From assembly GCA_023251095.1 (NCBI GenBank), contig JAHEZL010000002.1:236004-300003 (forward strand): 64,000 nt of DNA. Direction: 5' to 3'. The notes under the pieces were generated by a model. It ran no database searches and was not told the origin of the DNA. It worked only from the letters and a program-made list of their open reading frames with translations. The DNA comes from Flavobacteriales bacterium. Its GTDB lineage: Bacteria; Bacteroidota; Bacteroidia; Flavobacteriales_C; GCA-002722245. Positions 53,110 through 63,524 of this stretch are shown here, in pieces. How positions within the stretch are numbered: position 1 is the first letter of the stretch; every line of letters begins with the position of its first letter. Made by a program: the position numbers and the translations under genes.

Positions 53110-54667
53110 ATATACTTTTCAGATAAGCTTCGAGGTTTTCTTTTTTCACTAAACTTCCTACTTCAATGTAAGGGAAGATATCGCTGTATCGCAATGCTTT
53201 GGTTTGACTGATACGGCGGTTGATGTGTTCTCTGCGGATATTCTCCGGATCCTGAATGCCTGCGGCGGCGGTTAATTCCACAAAACTTTTTAGTGTGGCT
53301 TCATGAAAGTTGGCCACACGGTCTGCTTTGTTCGGTACATCCAATCCTTTGATGAGTTTTTTATCTTGCGTGGCAACGCCTACCGGACAAGTATTGGTGT
53401 TGCACTGCAAAGCCTGAATGCAGCCCAGCGCCATCATCATTCCACGCGCACTGCTTACCAAATCAGCGCCCAGCGCCAGAGTTCTTACAATATCAAAACC
53501 GGTGATGACTTTTCCTGAAGCAATAATTTTAATGTCTTTTTTTAAATCCAATCCGCTTAAAATATTATATACAAAGGCCAATCCGTCTCTTAGTGGCATT
53601 CCCATTGAACTGGAGAATTCCATTGGAGCAGCACCCGTACCGCCTTCACCGCCGTCTACTGTAATAAAATCAGGTTTAATTCCTGTTTCTATCATTGCTT
53701 CGCAGATATCTGTAAACTCTCTTTTTTTACCGATGCACAATTTAAATCCTACCGGTTTTCCACCTGATAATTCGCGTAATTTTTTGATGAATGAAAGTAG
53801 TTCTTTCGGATTACTGAAAGCGCTGTGGTTGGGTGGTGAGTGTACATCTTTATATGGTTCAATGCCTCTGATCTTAGCAATTTCGGGAGTGTTTTTTGCT
53901 GCAGGTAATAATCCGCCGTGACCGGGTTTTGCTCCCTGAGAAATTTTAATTTCAATCATTTTTACGTTCGGAAGTACGGCTCTTTTTTGAAATTCAGCAT
54001 CATTGAAATTCCCTTCTTTGTCGCGGGCTCCAAAATAACCCGTTCCAATTTGCCATATCACATCGCCACCCAGTAAATGATAATCACTCAATCCTCCTTC
54101 ACCGGTGTTGTGGGCAAATTTATTTTTTTTGGCGCCTAAGTTCAATGCGCTTACGGCAGCATTGCTCAGGGCTCCGTAACTCATGGCCGATACGTTTAAT
54201 AAACTGGCGAAATAAGGAGTGGTGCAATCGGGTCCGCCTATTAAAACCCGTGGTTGTTTTTGATAATATTTGGAAGGATTGGCGTAAATGGAATGGTCCA
54301 TCCATTCATAACCCGAAGAGTAAACATTCATTTGTGTGCCGAAAGGAGTAGAGTCGTTTACTTTTTTTGCACGACGGTAAACAATGCTGCGTTGCAATCG
54401 GTTAAAGGGTTTTCCTTCGGTATCGGTTTCTACAAAATACTGCATCATTTCCGGACGGATTGCTTCCAGCATATATCGGAAGTTTCCAATCACAGGAAAA
54501 TTTCTTTTAATGGTATGGTTTTTCTGCGTCATGTCGCGGATTCCGATAAGGATAAGCGGAATAAAGAAAAACAGACTGTACCATACGTTAGGCCAGAAGT
54601 AGCCTGTAATGGCAACAGCAATTACGATGCTTATTGAACTTATAACAAAAATCGATCGTACGTTCAT
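53108..54667 (-). CDS. FMN-binding glutamate synthase family protein
   Basis: A 519-residue protein with two N-terminal membrane helices (about 5-45, FVISSISIVIAVAITGYFW, LFFFIPLILIGI) and a catalytic domain of the GltS large subunit type: NVSAMSYGALSNAAVSALN, KPGHGGLLPAAKNTPEIA, TVDGGEGGTGAAPMEFSSS, and the [3Fe-4S] motif CNTNTCPVGVATQ at about 417-430. The glutaminase domain of true glutamate synthase is absent, so it is an archaeal/stand-alone type whose donor and physiological reaction are not settled. Length is normal for this group. It is monocistronic. Confidence 0.88.
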   Translation of the reverse strand: MNVRSIFVISSISIVIAVAITGYFWPNVWYSLFFFIPLILIGIRDMTQKNHTIKRNFPVIGNFRYMLEAIRPEMMQYFVETDTEGKPFNRLQRSIVYRRAKKVNDSTPFGTQMNVYSSGYEWMDHSIYANPSKYYQKQPRVLIGGPDCTTPYFASLLNVSAMSYGALSNAAVSALNLGAKKNKFAHNTGEGGLSDYHLLGGDVIWQIGTGYFGARDKEGNFNDAEFQKRAVLPNVKMIEIKISQGAKPGHGGLLPAAKNTPEIAKIRGIEPYKDVHSPPNHSAFSNPKELLSFIKKLRELSGGKPVGFKLCIGKKREFTDICEAMIETGIKPDFITVDGGEGGTGAAPMEFSSSMGMPLRDGLAFVYNILSGLDLKKDIKIIASGKVITGFDIVRTLALGADLVSSARGMMMALGCIQALQCNTNTCPVGVATQDKKLIKGLDVPNKADRVANFHEATLKSFVELTAAAGIQDPENIRREHINRRISQTKALRYSDIFPYIEVGSLVKKENLEAYLKSI

Positions 54668-54791
54668 ATGGAGAAATTTAATGAGTTGTTACTAAGCTAT
54701 GATTTAAGTTTGAAAATTGATACGAACTGCTACTTGAAACGTTCAATTTATGAGAAAGAAAATATGAGAAAAGAGTTGTTGATAAAGAAAA

Positions 54792-56417
54792 TCACTCGGT
54801 TTTTTTCTTTCTGAATTTCAAGATAAAAGCAGTAAGCAGGAGTACGATTGCTCCTGCAAGTGCAGTACTTCCGAGCAGTTTAGGAAAGCGGGTAAAAATA
54901 GTGAGTTCATCATTGGCGTTGATGGTTTGCGCCAGTGCATCGGGTTTCCAGTATTCGCTTGCGGCAATAACATCTCCCCGCTGATTGATAAAACCGGATA
55001 TGCCGGTGTTGGCCGATCGTGCAATGCTGCGTCGGTTTTCAATGGCGCGCAATCGGGCAAAAGAAAAGTGTTGTTTATAGCCGGGGGAGTCGCCCCACCA
55101 GCCATCGTTGGTCATGATGAACAAGAGCTGCGCGCCCTTCTGAACATATTCTGCAACATAGTCGCTGTAAATGGATTCGTAACAAATAATAGGAGCTACG
55201 GTCATGGATGTATCGGGAGCAGTGAAAACACTGCGGTGAGGCTGAACTCCCAGTGATCCTGTTGTTCCTCCGTAATCCAGAATCAAATGATTCAATGGTT
55301 TTAAAAGATTGGCAAAAGGCATTTTTTCAACACCGATCACTAGCAGGGATTTGTGGTAAACTTGAAAATTAAAAGTAGTATCCATCTGCACGGCTGTGTT
55401 GTAGGATTCATACCAACCCTCACCATCTTTTCTGTAGGAAACCGGAAGATCACTTTCGTTTTTTGGAAAAACTTCGGCATAAGTGGAGATGCCGGTGATG
55501 ATTTTTATTTTCGGATTTTGATTGAAAAGAGCCGATAACCTTTCCAGATTAGGCGATTGAGAAAATTGTTCTTCCCATTCTCCGCCAGGGATTGCTGTTT
55601 CGGGTAAAAGGACATATTGAGTGGAATCGCTGATTTTTGGTCTCGCGAGATTTACCATTTTATCAATCTGAAGCTGTTCGTGCATGCCTCCGAATTTTTC
55701 ATTGTAAGGATCAATGTTCGGCTGCACCACCACTACGTTTACAGGTTTTATATTTTCTATATAAGAAAGGTAAATGGCAACGGAAAGCACCATGGGAGCA
55801 AGGATGTAGAAATCGGTGCGTATAAAAATGCGAACGGCTTCATCGGTAATTTTTTTATTTTCCCGCCAAACAATCACTGCTTGTAAGAGCATCCAGTTGA
55901 TGGCCAACACCCACAACGATCCTCCTAAAACACCTGTGTATTCGTACCATTGCACGAGGTAGGGCATGCCCGAAAAAGCATTTCCCAGCACGAGCCAAGG
56001 CCAGGAGAGTTCCCAATCCTGAAAATGAAGGTATTCCAGCGCCATCCAAAACAGCACAAAACAAAAAGGCCAAAGTGTTTTGTTGAGTTTCTTTTTGCAC
56101 ACGTGGAAAAGCAAAAACATCAATGCATACAAGAGGCTGTTGGCTAATATTTCAAAGGCAGCTCCAACAAAAGCGGCATTGTAAATCCACCAGCAGCACA
56201 ATAAATTCCATGTAAAAAAAGTGAGGTAGGAGAGTCCGAAAATTTTGAGTCCCGTGCGCTCTCTTTTTACTGCTCCCTTTGCAATTTTATGTTCAATATA
56301 TAAGAGCGGAATAATTCCGATAAAGGTGCTGAAAGTAAAATTAAACGGAGGAAAACTAAGCGCAATCAATACTCCCGAAAGAAGAGCAAGGCCTGGAAGT
56401 TTTAGTTTGTTTGTCAT
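54792..56417 (-). CDS. lnt: Apolipoprotein N-acyltransferase
   Basis: A 541-residue inner-membrane enzyme adding the third acyl chain to lipoproteins. Six to eight helices in residues 8-220 precede a carbon-nitrogen hydrolase domain with the triad E273 (LLPETAIPGGEW), K356 (VYHKSLLVIGVEKMP) and C412 (PIICYESIYSDY). A final membrane helix anchors the C-terminus (LLGSTALAGAIVLLLTAFIL). Its presence fits the many lipoproteins in the window. The PorU2 gene lies upstream on the same strand with a 27-base gap, so co-transcription is possible. Confidence 0.93.
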   Translation of the reverse strand: MTNKLKLPGLALLSGVLIALSFPPFNFTFSTFIGIIPLLYIEHKIAKGAVKRERTGLKIFGLSYLTFFTWNLLCCWWIYNAAFVGAAFEILANSLLYALMFLLFHVCKKKLNKTLWPFCFVLFWMALEYLHFQDWELSWPWLVLGNAFSGMPYLVQWYEYTGVLGGSLWVLAINWMLLQAVIVWRENKKITDEAVRIFIRTDFYILAPMVLSVAIYLSYIENIKPVNVVVVQPNIDPYNEKFGGMHEQLQIDKMVNLARPKISDSTQYVLLPETAIPGGEWEEQFSQSPNLERLSALFNQNPKIKIITGISTYAEVFPKNESDLPVSYRKDGEGWYESYNTAVQMDTTFNFQVYHKSLLVIGVEKMPFANLLKPLNHLILDYGGTTGSLGVQPHRSVFTAPDTSMTVAPIICYESIYSDYVAEYVQKGAQLLFIMTNDGWWGDSPGYKQHFSFARLRAIENRRSIARSANTGISGFINQRGDVIAASEYWKPDALAQTINANDELTIFTRFPKLLGSTALAGAIVLLLTAFILKFRKKKTE

Positions 56418-56444
56418 GAATTTAAAAATCCGTTTCAGAAAATA

Positions 56445-59400
56445 TTATCGCATGATATACAGTTTTCCAAAACCTTTGGCGAAGTATTTATCATTCACAT
56501 TTGTTGTCCCCTCACTGGTACTCAGTTTAACATCCCAGGTATCCATGAGTGTTTGCTCTCCTTTTTTGGCAACAACAGTGTAAATGTAAACGCCGTTAGC
56601 CAGAGGATCACCAAAGTCATCGGTTCCGTTCCATTTGTACTGGCTGATGTTTCTGCCAATATTGAGCGGACCCAGTTCCTCCATCGAAATTTCTTTAACC
56701 ACTTTACCGGTGATGGTCATGATTTTAATTCGCAAATCGCTCGGCAGTTCCGAACCGGTGATGATAAATACAAACTGAGTGCTGGTGCTGAATGGATTTG
56801 GCCAGTTGAGAATATTGGTAATACTTGATTTAAGCACAACCTCAAATTCAATGCGGTAATCGTAAGCGCCGTCTCCTTTTCCTGATTTGTTTGCCGAGCG
56901 GTCAACGGCACGAATCATGAGTTCATATTTCCCTTCAATTTTAAAATCTCCTTTAATTTCAATTCTGCTTTTGTTTTCAGGAAGTGAGCCGGGATAAAAA
57001 ACATAGTCGGAACTATCAAGAGTGGTAATATTTCCATTCGGATCCTTGATATAAATCTGGAACAAAGAAGGATTATCCAATGCAAGGAACTGATTTTCAT
57101 CTTTCAGTTGAATACTGATTAAAGCCGTTGGAGATACAATGTCGCCATTGATGATGTGCACGCCGTCGAAGGCCACATCCAGCAAAGGATTGGTTTTATC
57201 GGGATATACAGAGAACTGGGCTTCCAAAACATTATTGAAATGGTATTGTTCGGTTTGCCATGCACGCGGTCCGGTGTAAGGATTGGCTTCATACCACAAA
57301 TGATTGCTGCCGGTGAGGTTCATGGTATTTAATAAAATAGTATCTACATAAAAATTACCTTTCTTGATGGGCGGCAACAGTTTATATTGTTTGGCAGAAT
57401 TGGTTAAGCTGGCATCGGAAAACCAATAAGTAACCTGAACGCTGTCCATGTTGGTTTCGGAAACATTGGTTAAAGCAAGTGTCATTTTGTATTCATTTCC
57501 TTCTTGCAGAGAATCGCTTGGGATGGAAAAAGCGATGTTCGGACTTACGGCAATTTCCGGCACTTCATCAAAAACAATTTGTAATCTTTTCATTTGGTTT
57601 GGAGTGTGCATGGAGTCATCCGATAGATAGGTTTCCAGACGCATATATGGATAAAGCGCTGCATTTACCAGGGTATCTAAAGAAAGTATATCGTTGGAGG
57701 CAGAACTATAAGTTTGGAGAATAGTTTCATTGTTATTGGCATCAATGCCAATGACTTTTACAATAACGGTATCTTTTATATTTCCTGCTTCATTGCTTTT
57801 AGATTCCCAGTGCAAAGAATTCCATTTTGTTGCCGGTCCGATGAAGGGAGTTTTAATGGATCCGTTGACCCAGTTGTTGGTCATATCGGCATTCAAACTG
57901 ATGGTTCCGCAATCATTCAGAAATTTTTCTTTGGTATAGGATGGATTTCCTTTTTGGGCAATTAAAATATATGGGTAAGGGCAGTTGCTGTCGGCGATGT
58001 AATTGTTTAAAGAATCGGTGTTTGCGCCTAAAGTTTTCAATGTCGACTTAAACGCAGCTCCGTTTGCGCCGTGATTGTTGAAATTTTCTCTGAATAAAGG
58101 ATAGCGAAAATTATACATCACAATATAGTCGCCATTGTTAGCATCATTAATAAGATTAGTTATTCCCACAACAGTACTGTCGTCCACCCGTCCTGATTTG
58201 TACCAGTAAATTCTATCGCTCCAGGTCGATACGGTATAGGAATTATGAAAATTCACCTGATTGTAATAAGGCTTTTTATTTACTTCCCATGGTTCAAGAG
58301 TGTACTGGTCAATAATGGCGACCATGAGCATATTGGTTCCCAATAAACTCCAGTATCCCATCAATGATCCGTCAATGCTATAGGTGGTTTCGGCAGTTAA
58401 CCAGCTGGAGGTTTTTGCTGCTAATTCTCTGATATGTTGAAGAAATTTAAAAGAGCGGGTAACATCATCGTGTTCAATGAACTTGAATTCATTGTCGTCA
58501 ATTTGCTGAAAATGCGCTTGTCCCCACCCTGCTTTTCCTTGCACATATTGAAAGCTGCTGTTCTTCCAGTTGAATTTGTGAGTGTAGGTAGAATCCAGAC
58601 TCACCCTCCAGAAAAAAACAGTAGGAGCGCCAAGGGTAGTGTTGGTTGGTAAAGACGCGAAAACATTGGCCAATCCCGGATCATCGGCCGGATCCCAAGA
58701 AACAACACCTCCTGCTTTAGTGATGGAAGCCTCATAAAATAAAGGAGAAGAGGAGTTGAAATTACTGTTGGTATCGATTTGAAAAATGTATTTTCTTTCG
58801 GGTGCCAGCGGATTGATGGTACTTGCTTTTAATACCACTGATTTTTTCGGTACAATCGCATACTGATAAGGATACACAGGAACAATATCTCCCGAACGTA
58901 CTGTGATGTCGAAGTCATATTGATTGTTGGTTTCGTCCAATTCATCTATGGCGTATTCACTATCAATTAAAACAGAAAAATGATTGGTACCCACACCGTT
59001 AATTAAATCAACAGGTAAGGTAAATTGAAGAGAAGATTTGTATTTAACTCCGCCTATTTTTTTGTAATAAATAGTATCGGGAGCATTGGTTGGAAATGAT
59101 CTGCGGATGCGTATCTGAATAGAATCGTTGATGGCTTTCCCGATGTTGGCAATTTCAATGTTGATGTTGAAAGTGCTTAGCTCTGAAGTTACTTCGGTAG
59201 GATTAACGGAAACCATCGGCTGGTTAATTCCATTGGGCCCGTACAAGGTATAATCAGGTTTCAGATGGGCATTCAAAACAATGGCGGGGTCACAATGAAG
59301 GGTCATCATCATACATACATCCTGTACATACACATCGTCATCTAAAAGAATATTATCGGGTTTTTGCACCTTTCTGATGGCTCCCTGCATAATTTTGCCG

Positions 59401-61613
59401 ATGCCTTTTCCATATTGTAATTTACCGATGTTGTTGTACATCGCGGTGGTGTATTGATTCAACGGTGTTGGTATACCTAAGGAAACAGAAGCTAAAAACC
59501 CTATAGAACCTCTGTTTGGAGAGAGCACCCATGTTTCACTTCCGCTGTTGGCAGCAGGAAGATGAATGTTTCCGATGAGGCAGGAATTTGCGATGATGAG
59601 CGGATATTTCCCTTGATTGGTATAAGAATCCGGAGCATCAATATTTTGATCAAAGCCTTCTCCGTAAGCGTGTCCGAAAAAAGTCATCAGAGAACAGCCG
59701 TCGTTGATATTTGTTCTTACCGAATCAGAAACATTTACTTGTAAAGGATCGGTGGTGTTTTTCAAATAGGTGTTTACGGTACCGCCAAAACAGGTGTCTT
59801 CAATAATACTTTTGTAATTGTTGAGGTAAGAAGCAAATTGATCTCCTTGTGATTTATCGGTTCCTCCTCCGAAATGCAACACACGTTTCATCCAGTAGGC
59901 ATGCGGATTGGCTTCAAATTCCTGAACTTTACTTAAATAATCGGTGATGTGGCTTGGTGTTGAAGCTGCCAAGCGACCGATAGGTATATCGGGATCAAAC
60001 AAAGAGGAGTCGCTGATCTGAGCAGTTAAAAAAACATCCGATCCAGGATATCCGAAGGTTGGTATTTTGTTTTTTTTGTAGTTGGTGGCCTCTCTTCTGG
60101 AGCTGTTGTTTTCACTATAGCTTGCATTTTTTGAATCGGGTGCTCCGGGTTGTATTGATTTTCCGATGAGAAAAAAGTATTGAGGAGTAATGCCCCAGTT
60201 TTTAAGAATGTCTTTTGCAAATCCGTGAATGGCTAAAGGATGTTTTCTGATACCATCAGCATATTGCATGTACAATTCTTCAATGTCGATTACTACCGCC
60301 TTGTAACCTGTGCTGTTTCGGTAAGTTTTGTACAAATCGGCTTCTGCTTTAAACTCCTTTACTGTGATGATGAAATAATCAAATCCGCCGTTGGTTTGCG
60401 ACAAGCTTTTATAATTCGTAAAAAGATTAGAGCCATAAACAGCAGGCTCCAGCGCCGCCACATTAATGTAATTGAGCTCGGTGGTGAGCAAACATTTTTT
60501 TGTGCCCGCAGAACTGTTGGGAACTAAGGTTTTGTAAACCCCGAGGTTTTTGGTGACAGGTAATTTATAATGATTGGTTAAATCAAAAACGTAGGCCGGA
60601 CTGCCTTGATCGTTGAAATTTGACATGGAGAGAAAAGCTTTATTGGAAACTCCGTTCAATACTTCCATTTCCATGGAGGTAGCATTTCCTAAATCGAAAG
60701 CCCGAGGATATCTTATTTTTACAAAACCAACGGCACTTCTGTCGGCTTTGGTATCCGTGTAGGTTCCGTCGCTTTCAAATTTTACGACAGTAGAATTTGT
60801 CCAGTCGGTGGACGGCAGAGAATAAGAGAATTTTAAAAATTCATGGCCTTCATAAATAGTATCTGTTTTCAATGAATTGTTGAAAGACACCAGTAATTTG
60901 TGATCTCCCCAGTTGGAGGGATCATTAGTCAATCCAACCAAAGTGGCATTTACCGTTCCATTGCCTCCGGGTGCATAATAGGAGGGGGTGGAAAAAGTGA
61001 AAGACTGGCTCTGACTGTAATACATTGTTGGACCCACCCAGCCTTCACCTGCCGAATAAGATGGAAGATAAGTATCTATAGATGTTGTGGTTCCTGCGCC
61101 GTATTGATTGCTAAGGGATTGAACCATTTCACAATTGAAATAAGGCGAAGCGGTGTATCCCCCAAAATTGGCGTCGGTATCCTCTATGATTCTTTTGTTG
61201 CTGACCGAGCTGTTGTAGGTTACAAAATAATAAGCGGTGTCATTCACCAAACTGTAATAAGGATTAGGCCTGTCGTTCGGGTCTTTATACATCTGAGCAT
61301 CAAAATACCCGTCGTTTTTTTCGGCATACACTAAAATATAATCCAGCGGATCAAAGATGTCGTCATCTTCTCCGTAAACAAAAATATATTGTTCTTCACC
61401 TCTTCCGAAAACCTGAAAGTTTTGTGGATTTATGGCGCCCACATTGATTCCGGCGTTGAAGAGGGTTTGATAAGAAATTTTATAAATCCCTGTGGAGGTA
61501 ACCGGAAACTTGAAATATTTTTGAGAATAATTGATCCATTGATTGGTGCCGGATTGTGCTGCCAGGCCCAATGCGAATAAGCAAAACAATATGTTTAGAA
61601 TTTGCTTTTTCAT
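56445..61613 (-). CDS. porU2: Type IX secretion system sortase-like protein PorU2 (C25 peptidase family)
   Basis: A 1722-residue exported protein (signal peptide ALGLAA-Q). The gingipain-like C25 peptidase domain spans about 410-790, with probable catalytic H648 (LMTFFGHAYGEGFDQ) and C678 (LIIANSCLIGNIHL). Residues 800-1600 are beta-rich Ig-type and unclassified regions; the end (ILNWPNPFSTSTQFVF, IMTITGKVVKEI, NGTDDFGDPLANGVYIYTV) is an FlgD-like/T9SS sorting-type domain. PorU cleaves sorting domains and attaches cargo to anionic lipopolysaccharide; this longer paralogue, encoded with a PorV2 gene, is the type called PorU2. The start overlaps the PorV2 stop by four bases. Confidence 0.85.
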   Translation of the reverse strand: MKKQILNILFCLFALGLAAQSGTNQWINYSQKYFKFPVTSTGIYKISYQTLFNAGINVGAINPQNFQVFGRGEEQYIFVYGEDDDIFDPLDYILVYAEKNDGYFDAQMYKDPNDRPNPYYSLVNDTAYYFVTYNSSVSNKRIIEDTDANFGGYTASPYFNCEMVQSLSNQYGAGTTTSIDTYLPSYSAGEGWVGPTMYYSQSQSFTFSTPSYYAPGGNGTVNATLVGLTNDPSNWGDHKLLVSFNNSLKTDTIYEGHEFLKFSYSLPSTDWTNSTVVKFESDGTYTDTKADRSAVGFVKIRYPRAFDLGNATSMEMEVLNGVSNKAFLSMSNFNDQGSPAYVFDLTNHYKLPVTKNLGVYKTLVPNSSAGTKKCLLTTELNYINVAALEPAVYGSNLFTNYKSLSQTNGGFDYFIITVKEFKAEADLYKTYRNSTGYKAVVIDIEELYMQYADGIRKHPLAIHGFAKDILKNWGITPQYFFLIGKSIQPGAPDSKNASYSENNSSRREATNYKKNKIPTFGYPGSDVFLTAQISDSSLFDPDIPIGRLAASTPSHITDYLSKVQEFEANPHAYWMKRVLHFGGGTDKSQGDQFASYLNNYKSIIEDTCFGGTVNTYLKNTTDPLQVNVSDSVRTNINDGCSLMTFFGHAYGEGFDQNIDAPDSYTNQGKYPLIIANSCLIGNIHLPAANSGSETWVLSPNRGSIGFLASVSLGIPTPLNQYTTAMYNNIGKLQYGKGIGKIMQGAIRKVQKPDNILLDDDVYVQDVCMMMTLHCDPAIVLNAHLKPDYTLYGPNGINQPMVSVNPTEVTSELSTFNINIEIANIGKAINDSIQIRIRRSFPTNAPDTIYYKKIGGVKYKSSLQFTLPVDLINGVGTNHFSVLIDSEYAIDELDETNNQYDFDITVRSGDIVPVYPYQYAIVPKKSVVLKASTINPLAPERKYIFQIDTNSNFNSSSPLFYEASITKAGGVVSWDPADDPGLANVFASLPTNTTLGAPTVFFWRVSLDSTYTHKFNWKNSSFQYVQGKAGWGQAHFQQIDDNEFKFIEHDDVTRSFKFLQHIRELAAKTSSWLTAETTYSIDGSLMGYWSLLGTNMLMVAIIDQYTLEPWEVNKKPYYNQVNFHNSYTVSTWSDRIYWYKSGRVDDSTVVGITNLINDANNGDYIVMYNFRYPLFRENFNNHGANGAAFKSTLKTLGANTDSLNNYIADSNCPYPYILIAQKGNPSYTKEKFLNDCGTISLNADMTNNWVNGSIKTPFIGPATKWNSLHWESKSNEAGNIKDTVIVKVIGIDANNNETILQTYSSASNDILSLDTLVNAALYPYMRLETYLSDDSMHTPNQMKRLQIVFDEVPEIAVSPNIAFSIPSDSLQEGNEYKMTLALTNVSETNMDSVQVTYWFSDASLTNSAKQYKLLPPIKKGNFYVDTILLNTMNLTGSNHLWYEANPYTGPRAWQTEQYHFNNVLEAQFSVYPDKTNPLLDVAFDGVHIINGDIVSPTALISIQLKDENQFLALDNPSLFQIYIKDPNGNITTLDSSDYVFYPGSLPENKSRIEIKGDFKIEGKYELMIRAVDRSANKSGKGDGAYDYRIEFEVVLKSSITNILNWPNPFSTSTQFVFIITGSELPSDLRIKIMTITGKVVKEISMEELGPLNIGRNISQYKWNGTDDFGDPLANGVYIYTVVAKKGEQTLMDTWDVKLSTSEGTTNVNDKYFAKGFGKLYIMR

Positions 61614-62728
61614 TTGACAGATGAAAATCTAAGGTTTTTCCAGTCTACACCACCCCGATTCATTTTATTGATGTCTATTTTTAACGAAAAAACATTGGAG
61701 TAAGTTTGATTGCCCACATTGGTTAAAGCATAGTCTATGGAAAATCCTAATATTTTAAGTCCCACGCCAATATTGGGTTGAAAAGTGGTAACGCGATCTC
61801 CTTTAAAATTAGTTTCTTTTTGGATGTTGCCTATTCCCGAACGGATATACACTACATTTTTATAGCTCAGTTGTAGGCCCAGATGGGGATCAATGTTCAT
61901 GTATTTTGAAGAAACAACGGTGTTTCTCTGACCGTCAAAAGTCATGTCTAAATCAATTTCAGGATAAATACCAAAGTCTTCCTTCACGGTAAATTGATAG
62001 CCGGAAGCCAGAATCAACCGGGGCAAGGCAATTTCCAAACTATTCGTTGGCATTGCATTTCCGGTTGCGGCAAACACATCTTTAAACTGATCGAGATTAA
62101 AACTCCAGGCACTGAAAGTAGAGGTGATGTCTCTGGCCATTGCGGCAAATCGCCAATTGTCTTTTTTGTATTGCGCACCTCCATCCAGTCCGAATCCAAA
62201 GGCATGGGCAAAATCACCTACCTGACGGTAAATCACTTTTGCACTTCCTCCAACACTCAATCCTTCAATTCCTGTTTTGCGGGCATAAGAAAAAAGAAAA
62301 GCATTGTCGGTTGCCGAAAAGGAAGTCAATCTGTCGTAATTGATATTTCCGTTGGCATCAATTAAATCGGATGTGTTAGGAATATTGTCGATACCAAATC
62401 GCATGTAGCTAATGCTGGCTGCCGACTGGTCATCAATTTTAAAAGCAACGGCTCCGTATTCATATTGAGCAATGCTTGCAAAATATTCGGCATGCATCAA
62501 GCCTATTTCCAAATTGTTTTCGATGCGCGTTAATCCTGCCGGATTCCAGTATCCCGAGGTAACATCTCCTACCAAAGCAATATTTGAATTCGACATTCCC
62601 AGTGCTCCTGCACCAACGCCGATGTTGAGAAATTCGTTGCTGTATTTCCTTACTGTTTGTGCATTTCCTTCATTAGTGAAAGTGAGGCCAATCAGCAGTA
62701 GTAATATATAAGGACTAAGTTTATTCAT
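61610..62728 (-). CDS. porV2: PorV2-like T9SS outer-membrane protein
   Basis: A 372-residue outer-membrane beta-barrel protein of the PorV/FadL-like group. Signal peptide ends TNEGNA-Q; then RKYSNEFLNIGVGAGALGMSNSNIALVGDVTSGYWNPAGL, the typical PorV start with the N-P-A-G-L motif. PorV is the shuttle that carries T9SS cargo from the translocon to the sortase; the paralogue here is translationally coupled to porU2, which supports a paired accessory attachment complex. The divergent promoter region to pssA is 106 bases. Confidence 0.87.
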   Translation of the reverse strand: MNKLSPYILLLLIGLTFTNEGNAQTVRKYSNEFLNIGVGAGALGMSNSNIALVGDVTSGYWNPAGLTRIENNLEIGLMHAEYFASIAQYEYGAVAFKIDDQSAASISYMRFGIDNIPNTSDLIDANGNINYDRLTSFSATDNAFLFSYARKTGIEGLSVGGSAKVIYRQVGDFAHAFGFGLDGGAQYKKDNWRFAAMARDITSTFSAWSFNLDQFKDVFAATGNAMPTNSLEIALPRLILASGYQFTVKEDFGIYPEIDLDMTFDGQRNTVVSSKYMNIDPHLGLQLSYKNVVYIRSGIGNIQKETNFKGDRVTTFQPNIGVGLKILGFSIDYALTNVGNQTYSNVFSLKIDINKMNRGGVDWKNLRFSSVK

Positions 62729-62834
62729 GAATATTTTTAACCTGTCAAACGCGCCTAAAGTAAATATATTTTCTTTAATTTGCCCAGTCGATTTTGATGG
62801 ACAACCTTATAAATATTATTAAAGCCGCGAATTC

Positions 62835-63524
62835 TTGTTTAATCTACCCAATATATTAACACTGTGCAATTTAATTTGCGGCTGTTTGGCCATAATAAGC
62901 GCCTTTTATCTTGATTTCCATGCTTCATTCTGGTTAATTGTTATTGCAGCTGTTTTTGATTTTTTTGATGGTTTTGCTGCGCGCTTGCTTAAAGTGACTT
63001 CGGGAATAGGAAAACAATTGGATTCCCTTGCCGACATGGTTACTTTTGGTGTAGCACCCGGAATAATGGTTTTGATTTTCATGAAATTATCGGGAAGTGA
63101 AGATAATTACTTGTATTATATAGCGTTGCTGATTCCTGCTTTTTCTGCTTTACGACTGGCGAAGTTTAATATTGATGAACGTCAGACAGACGGATTTTTA
63201 GGATTACCCACTCCGGCAAATGCCTTGTTTTTTTCTTCTCTCGTGATTTTTGACAATACAGGAGTATTGTTTGAACCACTCAAGAATTTAAATGTAATGT
63301 CGGTAATCGTTATTCTTTTCTGTGTCCTTATGATTTCCGAGTTGCCTTTAATGGCCCTGAAATTCAAATCTTTTGCATGGAAAGACAATCAGATGAAATA
63401 CATCTTTTTGATTTTAACAGCAGTACTGAGTGCAATATTTTTCGTTCAGGCAACGCCTTTTATTATACTTTTGTATATCTTAATGAGTCTTATCAACAAC
63501 AAAATAATTAAACATGAAGTTTAA
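62835..63524 (+). CDS. pssA: CDP-diacylglycerol-serine O-phosphatidyltransferase
   Basis: A 229-residue membrane enzyme making phosphatidylserine. The CDP-alcohol phosphatidyltransferase motif is DFFDGFAARLLKVTSGIGKQLDSLAD, with all four aspartates and both glycines, near residues 36-61. Six or so helices follow. The start is a TTG at 62835: a stop codon lies five codons upstream in frame and no ATG or GTG is available without losing the conserved NLPNILTLCNLICG N-terminus. An ATG at 62797 is in a different frame and soon stops. The stop overlaps purS by 11 bases. Confidence 0.9.
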   Translation: MFNLPNILTLCNLICGCLAIISAFYLDFHASFWLIVIAAVFDFFDGFAARLLKVTSGIGKQLDSLADMVTFGVAPGIMVLIFMKLSGSEDNYLYYIALLIPAFSALRLAKFNIDERQTDGFLGLPTPANALFFSSLVIFDNTGVLFEPLKNLNVMSVIVILFCVLMISELPLMALKFKSFAWKDNQMKYIFLILTAVLSAIFFVQATPFIILLYILMSLINNKIIKHEV

